Source: an uncultured Clostridia bacterium
GTDB taxonomy: Bacteria > Bacillota > Clostridia > Oscillospirales > Ruminococcaceae
Direction: 5' to 3'
Assembly: GCA_946545645.1 (NCBI GenBank)
Contig: CAMNNQ010000195.1
Span: forward strand, 17,133 to 81,132
Length of the DNA stretch: 64,000 nt
Shown: one piece after another, positions 58,263-64,000 of the stretch
Numbering within the stretch: position 1 is the stretch's first letter
How the letters are laid out: every line of letters starts with the position of its first letter
Made by a program: the position numbers and the translations under genes
Notes under the pieces: model-generated
Told to the model about the DNA's origin: nothing
What the model saw: the letters and a program-made list of their open reading frames with translations, nothing else
The model's database searches: none

Positions 58263-58751
58263 ATGAATTCTGTTTTGGAATTAAATCAAATATTAACTAT
58301 GTCAACGCCGGAGCTCTCATTGTATATACAGCATATTCAATCTGAATCCGTATCGAGGCTTGTAGAACCATTTAATGTGCAGCTAAAGCGCTGTTATAAA
58401 AATATCCAAGTTATTGGATGGAAAGAACGAAAGCAATTATCTTATAATTCTCTTGCGGATCTTATAGGAAAATCAAAAAATCAGATCAATAATATTATGG
58501 CTGGAAAATCATGCAGCAAAACAACATTGATTATTCTATGCTTGGCAATTGGTATCCAACCCATTGACAGTATATCAATACTATCATCGGCTGGATATGG
58601 GTTCAATGTGCACGAGATTAAAGATGCAGTGCTGCAGCATGCTTTATTTACATACTATTCCGCACCGTACGAATTGATATGGAAATTATTATCAAAGGCA
58701 AGCGTAATTGATAGGAATCAATATGCTCCTGCGACACAAGTTATTGATTGA
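58263..58751 (+). CDS. HTH (XRE-like) protein
   Basis: RKQLSYNSLADLIGKSKNQINNIMAGKSCSKTTLIILCLAIGIQPIDSISILSSAGYGF. Confidence 0.65.
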   Translation: MNSVLELNQILTMSTPELSLYIQHIQSESVSRLVEPFNVQLKRCYKNIQVIGWKERKQLSYNSLADLIGKSKNQINNIMAGKSCSKTTLIILCLAIGIQPIDSISILSSAGYGFNVHEIKDAVLQHALFTYYSAPYELIWKLLSKASVIDRNQYAPATQVID

Positions 58752-59113
58752 ACTTCAACAGTCTGTTCGTTTTTGAGCAGACTGTTTTCTTTGCCAGCCT
58801 AAAAAACTATTTCAAAGAAACAATTGAAAAAACCAATAGTACAATTTGAATTATTACAAGTGCGCCATTATAAGTATGCGTAAGAAGGGTAGCTACGCAG
58901 ATATTCAGATCAACTGTGCCGCTCATTACACAGCATATTCCTAACCTCGTAGTATTCTGCTCATTGGAAGTATCAGCAAAAGCAAGATTGTTACACTCAG
59001 TCAAGAGAAAAGGTACAATTTGAATTGGGTCGTAATTATGGTTGAGATGTGGTATTATTAAAATGTAAAGAGAGGAACAACAAAACGCAATATCATCTAA
59101 GCACAGAAAGGAG

Positions 59114-59830
59114 GTGAAACAGGCAATGTCAAAACAATATAATTATCATTCCGATAATCCTTCTTTCCTTATCTACAAAGACACCGAAGAAGATGTTTTT
59201 GAACTGTCGGACGAGGATGCCGGCAAAGTGTTCAAGGCGGTTTTTGCTTTTGCAAAAAGGGGCGAAAAAGTCCCTCTTGATGGCGAAGCGAAGGTTGTGT
59301 ACCGCGGTATATGCCGGTCCATAGATCGCGACGGTGCTAAATATGAAAGTAAATGCCGCACTAATTCGTTGAACGGGAAAAAAGCGCACCATAAGACCGT
59401 CGGCGGTCGTTACTCGTCGGAAACCGAAAGAGAGAACGATATCGCTTTCGAGAAAGACGGCGAAGCAGACCTAGATACAGATATTGATATAGCTGCGATC
59501 GAGAGAGCGATTGGTGAGCGACCTGACGAAGAATCCTGCCGGAAGGTCGGTCTTTCGATCGATCAAAAAGACCTTGAATCTGTTTTAAACGATTTCGGCT
59601 TAGAAACTGTGCGTCCGTATCTCGTCCACATGGCGATGTGGCAATTAAAGTACAAGAGAAGATATCGGGACACAGCCAAAACGTTGATAGAGTGGATTGC
59701 TGAAGACAGAAAAAAAGCGGAAAATAGCAAACCCTCCTATGACCTCGACAAATGGTGGGACTATGCTATGAATCACGTCCCCGACTTCGGAAACAGCGAC
59801 ACACCTTCTCCGGAAACAAACACAACCTGA
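59114..59830 (+). CDS. DUF6291-like protein (mobile-element accessory)
   Basis: NPSFLIYKDTEEDVFELSDEDAGKVFKAVFAFAKRGEKVPLDGEAKVVYRGICRSIDRDGAKYESKCRTNSLNGKK. Confidence 0.75.
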   Translation: MKQAMSKQYNYHSDNPSFLIYKDTEEDVFELSDEDAGKVFKAVFAFAKRGEKVPLDGEAKVVYRGICRSIDRDGAKYESKCRTNSLNGKKAHHKTVGGRYSSETERENDIAFEKDGEADLDTDIDIAAIERAIGERPDEESCRKVGLSIDQKDLESVLNDFGLETVRPYLVHMAMWQLKYKRRYRDTAKTLIEWIAEDRKKAENSKPSYDLDKWWDYAMNHVPDFGNSDTPSPETNTT

Positions 59831-59858
59831 TCAATATACAGAAAGGAGGCACATCCCC

Positions 59859-60002
59859 ATGAAAGCAATTACAGTTGACCCTCAACTCGACCTCAAAAAA
59901 CAGACCCTCACCGCCTGGGTTTTCATCCTGTATAGGGAAGGCCTCATCGATCTCTCTCGTTGCAACAAAATGATCTCTGCTATCAATGCTCTTCGTAGCT
60001 GA
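59859..60002 (+). CDS. 47-aa small protein, paralog of 31238-31381
   Basis: MKAITVDPQLDLKKQTLTAWVFILYREGLIDLSRCNKMISAINALRS; RBS gaaaggagg; absent from ORF track. Confidence 0.75.
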   Translation: MKAITVDPQLDLKKQTLTAWVFILYREGLIDLSRCNKMISAINALRS

Positions 60003-60056
60003 ACCACCCCTCTCAGCGAGTCCTCGAGCCGTCTCCGTCGGGCGGCTCATTTCAAC

Positions 60057-60085
60057 TTGACAAACCAACACCGGTATGGTATAAT
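60057..60085 (+). promoter_or_regulatory. Promoter of serine recombinase gene
   Basis: TTGACA-N17-TATAAT. Confidence 0.75.
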
Positions 60086-60116
60086 CATATCATAACAACG
60101 AAAGCGAGGCACGCCT

Positions 60117-61817
60117 ATGGATATATATGAGACCGCCCGCCGCATGAAAGAAGAGCGCAAGACTATCTTTGACCTCGATCTCCGGGTCACATTCTACGCC
60201 CGTGTGTCATCGAAAAAGGACGAGCAGGAGAACTCCCTTGAAAATCAGATAATGTACTTTTCAGAGCTTATAAAAAACAACCCCCGCTGGACGTATATCG
60301 ACGGCTACGTTGACCGCATCCGCGGCGAGGCGGCGTCCAACCGTCCCAACTTTCAGCGAATGATTGATGACGGCAAAGCGGGAGCATTTGATCTCGTCCT
60401 CACCAAGGAGGTCAGCCGCTTTGCACGCAATACGGTGGATGGCCTGATCGTCACCCGTGAACTGCTGCGGTCAGGGGTCGGAGTGTTCTTTCAGAACGAC
60501 AACCTCTGCACCATTGACACCGATGCCGAGCTGCGCCTGACCATAATGCTCGCTATCGCCACCGATGAGGTCCGCAAGCTCTCCGAGCGTGTCCGCTGGG
60601 GACATAAGCGCTCTATCGAGAGCGGGAAGGTGCTTGGCAATAACCGCATCTTCGGCTACGATAAGGAAGACGGCCGCCTCGTCATCAACGAGCCGGAGGC
60701 CGAAATGGTGCGGCTGATCTTCGAGCTCTATTCCACCGGTCAGTACAGCTCCCGAAAGATCGAGAAGATCCTCTATGACAAGGGCTACCGCGGCCGAGAG
60801 GGGACACGTATACACCACAACACGATCAACGGCATCATCCAGAACCCGAAATATAAGGGCTGGTACTGCGGCAATAAGGTCAAGGTCATCGACCACCGCA
60901 CCCGCGAGCAGCGCTTTCTGCCGGAGGACGAATGGGTGCTCTATAAGGACGAAACAGGCGAGAGCGTTCCGGCTATCGTCACCGAGGAGCTTTGGGAGAG
61001 AGCCAACGCGATCTTCCGGGAGCGCAGCGGCGAGATCAAGAGCCGCACCCGCTCGTTCAAGGACAAGAGCGTCTTTACAGGCAAGATATGGTGCCGCGCC
61101 CACGATGTACCCTATTGGCGCACAAGCTATTCCAACTCTGTCTCGCAGCATAAGCCGGTCTATCAGTGGATTTGCTCCGAGAAGAAACGCTCCGTAGCCA
61201 GAGCCTGCTCTTCCTTCGCGATAATGGAGGATGACCTCTACAAAATGCTCTCCGACCACTTCAAGCTGGTGGCCGGGAACATCGAGGAATACGTTGCGGA
61301 GTTCCTGCGCATCTATAAAGAGACCAACACCGAGGTCAATACCCAGCGGCAGATCAACGAGCTCAAAGTCAAGCTGGATAAGGAAAAAGCCAAGCGAGAA
61401 AAGCTCCTTGACCTCTATACCGAGGAAATGATCTCCAAGCAGGAGTTCAAGTCCCGCAACGACAGCGCCAATGTCCTTATCTCACAGCTGGAGGAGGACA
61501 TCCACTCCCTCGAAGCAGTTGCTGCGGAGAAGTCGGACTACGCCTCCGAGCTTGCAAAGATCGAGCAGTACTTCAAAACGATGTACAGCCCCGAGGGGGA
61601 TATGACTCGAGAGCAGGTGGACGAGCTTGCCCGCACCATCATCGACAGGATAGACGTCGTCCCGATCAACAAGAACTCCATGAAGCTGGAAATAAAGCTG
61701 AAAACCGGCCTTTCCACCGATTTTTCCTACGTCCGGGCAGGGGAGAGATACGCCCGGCGTTCCGGACAGATCACCAAGAAGATGATCGATTCCTACAAGC
61801 AGCAGGGCAGAAACTAA
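60117..61817 (+). CDS. Large serine recombinase
   Basis: VTFYARVSSKKDEQENSLENQIMYF; VLTKEVSRFARNTVDGLIVTRELLRSGVGVFFQNDNL; recombinase and zinc-ribbon-like regions followed by coiled coil. Confidence 0.97.
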   Translation: MDIYETARRMKEERKTIFDLDLRVTFYARVSSKKDEQENSLENQIMYFSELIKNNPRWTYIDGYVDRIRGEAASNRPNFQRMIDDGKAGAFDLVLTKEVSRFARNTVDGLIVTRELLRSGVGVFFQNDNLCTIDTDAELRLTIMLAIATDEVRKLSERVRWGHKRSIESGKVLGNNRIFGYDKEDGRLVINEPEAEMVRLIFELYSTGQYSSRKIEKILYDKGYRGREGTRIHHNTINGIIQNPKYKGWYCGNKVKVIDHRTREQRFLPEDEWVLYKDETGESVPAIVTEELWERANAIFRERSGEIKSRTRSFKDKSVFTGKIWCRAHDVPYWRTSYSNSVSQHKPVYQWICSEKKRSVARACSSFAIMEDDLYKMLSDHFKLVAGNIEEYVAEFLRIYKETNTEVNTQRQINELKVKLDKEKAKREKLLDLYTEEMISKQEFKSRNDSANVLISQLEEDIHSLEAVAAEKSDYASELAKIEQYFKTMYSPEGDMTREQVDELARTIIDRIDVVPINKNSMKLEIKLKTGLSTDFSYVRAGERYARRSGQITKKMIDSYKQQGRN

Positions 61818-61844
61818 GCATCGCCGAAAACGCAGCCTGACAAG

Positions 61845-61876
61845 AACGGGCTCTCCGGAAGGGGAGCCCGTTTTTG
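61845..61876. terminator. Terminator after recombinase
   Basis: aacGGGCTCtccggaaggGGAGCCCgtttttg. Confidence 0.8.
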
Positions 61877-62101
61877 TGTTACGGCGGCTCTTTGTTGCTC
61901 TTTCACAAAGTCCTCTTTCACGAAAACGATTGCTGTATCAGAGCCGAAGAAATGATAAAAATTTATAAATTTGCTCTTGCTTATTACCGAAAATATGATA
62001 TAATTAAAAGGTAAGGCAGAGCATTTTGCTCTTCCGTTATCACGCTTATCCCGGCTGCTATCAGAATACTGATCGGGAAATATTTTATATGAGGTGATCT
62101 T

Positions 62102-63820
62102 ATGACAGAAACCGAACTCTATAAGCTCTGGTGCGAAAAAGCAGTCGATGACCCTGATCTCGGGGCCGAGCTCCGTTCTATCGAGGGCGATAACGATGCT
62201 ATCATCGACAGATTCTACCGTGATCTCGAATTTGGTACAGGCGGCCTCCGCGGCGTTATCGGCGCAGGCACATACAGGCTCAATGTCTATACCATCAGAC
62301 GCGCTACTCAGGGCCTCGCGGATTATGTTAATGAAGCGTTCAGTAACGCTGCTGTCGCTATCAGCTATGACTCCCGTATAAAGTCCGATGTCTTCGCCAG
62401 AGAAGCCGCTGCTGTCCTTGCAGCCAACGGCATCAAGGCTTATATCTATTCCGAGCTCATGCCTACCCCCTGCCTCTCCTGGGCAGTAAGAGAGCTGGGC
62501 TGTCAGGCGGGCATCATGGTTACCGCCTCCCATAACCCCGCAAAGTATAACGGCTATAAGGTCTACGGCGAGGACGGATGCCAGTTGACACTCGATGCCG
62601 CCAATGCCGTTACCGAAAAGATAGAGAGCGTCGAGATGTTCGGCGGCGCTAAGTACGTCAGCTTCGATGAGGCTCTCAAGGACGGCAGGATCGAATACAT
62701 CAAGCAGGAAGTGATCGACAAGTATCTTGATAAGGTCGCAGAGCAGGGGATCCATACCGATCTCGTTGCCGAGAGCGGCCTCAAGGTGGTATATACTCCT
62801 CTCAACGGCACAGGCAACAAGCCCGTAAGAGCTATCCTGAAAAGGATCGGCATCAAGGAAGTAACAGTAGTCCCCGAGCAGGAGCTGCCGGACGGCAATT
62901 TCCCCACCTGCCCCTTCCCGAACCCGGAGATCAAGGAAGCCCTCGCAAAGGGTCTGGAGCTCTGCAATACCGTTAAGCCCGACCTTCTCCTTGCTACCGA
63001 CCCGGACTGCGACAGAGTCGGTATCGCCGTTCCCGACCCGGATGGGAATTATGTCCTCTTCTCGGGCAACGAAGTCGGCGCTCTGCTCCTTAAATATATC
63101 TGCCAGGAGAGAACCGCTCTCGGCACTATGCCAAAGGCTCCCGTCGCCGTCAAAACTATCGTTACAACAGATATCTGCAAGAAGATCGCTGCCGAATACG
63201 GCGTCGAGCTCAGAGAAGTTCTCACAGGTTTCAAGTTCATCGGCGAGCAGATCGGATTCCTGGAAAAGGATAACGAGGCCGGCCGCTATATATTCGGCTT
63301 CGAGGAGAGCTATGGCTATCTTGCCGGCTCATACGTAAGAGATAAGGACGCTGTAGTTGCTTCAATGCTTATCTGCGAGATGGCAGCCTTCTACCGCACC
63401 AAGGGCGTTTCGCTCCTCCAGGCCAGAGAAGAGATGTATAAGCAGTACGGCAATTATGTCCACACCCAGTCTTCCTTCCAGTGCGAGGGCGCAAGCGGTA
63501 TGGAGAGGATGAAGGAGATCATGGCAGGCCTCAGAGCTGAGCCCCCGAAGTCTATCGGCGGCCTCAAGGTCGAGACAGTTGCTGATTATATCGCTTCCGA
63601 GGAGACCGACCTCTCAACAGGCGCCAGGACAGCCCTGACCCTTCCCAAGTCCGATGTTATCGCGTATAAGCTGGACGGCGGTGCAAGCGTTATCATCCGT
63701 CCCTCCGGCACAGAGCCCAAGATCAAGGCTTACTATACCACTATCGGTGATACCCGCGAAGCTGCAAAGGCTCAGGAAGAGACTATCGCTGCCGATTTCA
63801 AGGCTATCCTCGGTTTCTGA
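62102..63820 (+). CDS. pgcA: Phospho-sugar mutase (phosphoglucomutase/phosphomannomutase)
   Basis: FGTGGLRGVIGAGTYRLNVYTIRRATQGLADY; GIMVTASHNPAKYNGYKVYG; ATDPDCDRVGIAV; GFEESYGYLAG; RPSGTEPKIKAYY. Confidence 0.95.
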   Translation: MTETELYKLWCEKAVDDPDLGAELRSIEGDNDAIIDRFYRDLEFGTGGLRGVIGAGTYRLNVYTIRRATQGLADYVNEAFSNAAVAISYDSRIKSDVFAREAAAVLAANGIKAYIYSELMPTPCLSWAVRELGCQAGIMVTASHNPAKYNGYKVYGEDGCQLTLDAANAVTEKIESVEMFGGAKYVSFDEALKDGRIEYIKQEVIDKYLDKVAEQGIHTDLVAESGLKVVYTPLNGTGNKPVRAILKRIGIKEVTVVPEQELPDGNFPTCPFPNPEIKEALAKGLELCNTVKPDLLLATDPDCDRVGIAVPDPDGNYVLFSGNEVGALLLKYICQERTALGTMPKAPVAVKTIVTTDICKKIAAEYGVELREVLTGFKFIGEQIGFLEKDNEAGRYIFGFEESYGYLAGSYVRDKDAVVASMLICEMAAFYRTKGVSLLQAREEMYKQYGNYVHTQSSFQCEGASGMERMKEIMAGLRAEPPKSIGGLKVETVADYIASEETDLSTGARTALTLPKSDVIAYKLDGGASVIIRPSGTEPKIKAYYTTIGDTREAAKAQEETIAADFKAILGF

Positions 63821-63883
63821 GGGCAGCTCAGAACTGGCGGGAAGCTGCAATGCAGACCCTCTTCCTGCTGAAATAATGATACC

Positions 63884-64000
63884 TAAGGCAACACCGCACG
63901 ACCCCTGTGCATCAGTATGCGCAACCTCAACTGGCGTTGAGGCACAGATTTTCGTCAGATTGCCTAAATTTGACGCAGGCTTGCAAGCGAAGTTCACTTC
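63884..64000. mobile_element. Terminal end of a second IS5-type element, cut by window edge
   Basis: taaggcaacaccgcac (63884-63899) matches the TIR of the element at 2158-2823; remainder outside window. Confidence 0.6.

Noticed and set aside
58807-59004. 65-aa minus-strand hydrophobic ORF with flanking repeats acaatttgaatt
   Set aside because: Needs a TTG start, no clear RBS; only two short flanking repeats; insufficient support.
60471-61259. 262-aa minus-strand ORF inside the serine recombinase
   Set aside because: Shadow of a well-defined recombinase.
61814-62755. 313-aa minus-strand ORF overlapping pgcA
   Set aside because: Shadow of pgcA; no family resemblance.

Overview
The window looks like a low-to-mid GC Firmicutes chromosome, probably Ruminococcus/Oscillospiraceae-like (inferred from gene content, not searched). 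Main parts: (1) 0-8.6 kb: decayed mobile DNA, with an internally deleted IS5-type element, an IS200-type TnpA, and a remnant integrative element (Xis-like, MobC-like fragment, frameshifted tyrosine integrase). (2) 8.8-14.4 kb: an LBP-GGDEF sensor and a bioY-bioB-bioD-bioA operon with a near-consensus BirA operator overlapping its promoter. (3) 14.6-30.9 kb: small redox/hydrolase genes, regulators, an orphan barstar, and an ArsR/ArsP-like cassette next to a truncated GH13 gene; 18.3-22.4 kb holds a truncated integrase and a decaying copy of a LicD/IspD/SDR/LicA surface-glycan module. (4) 31.0-35.6 kb: a cassette with three near-identical dyad-containing promoters, each followed closely by a terminator-like hairpin, plus a 47-aa small protein, a divergent tyrosine recombinase, a 512-aa protein I do not recognise, and a DUF6809-like protein. 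I think this is the best candidate for an undescribed system. (5) 36.0-58.0 kb: a large surface-polysaccharide locus with multiple LicD and IspD-like genes, LicA/LicC-like genes, Stealth, Wzy/Wzx, UDP-glucose dehydrogenase, and an unusual IspD-DJ-1 fusion. (6) 58.2-61.8 kb: a small element with a large serine recombinase, preceded by a paralog of the 47-aa protein that the ORF track omits. (7) pgcA-like phosphosugar mutase, then the end of a second IS5-type copy at the right edge. No tRNA, rRNA or CRISPR array was recognised.
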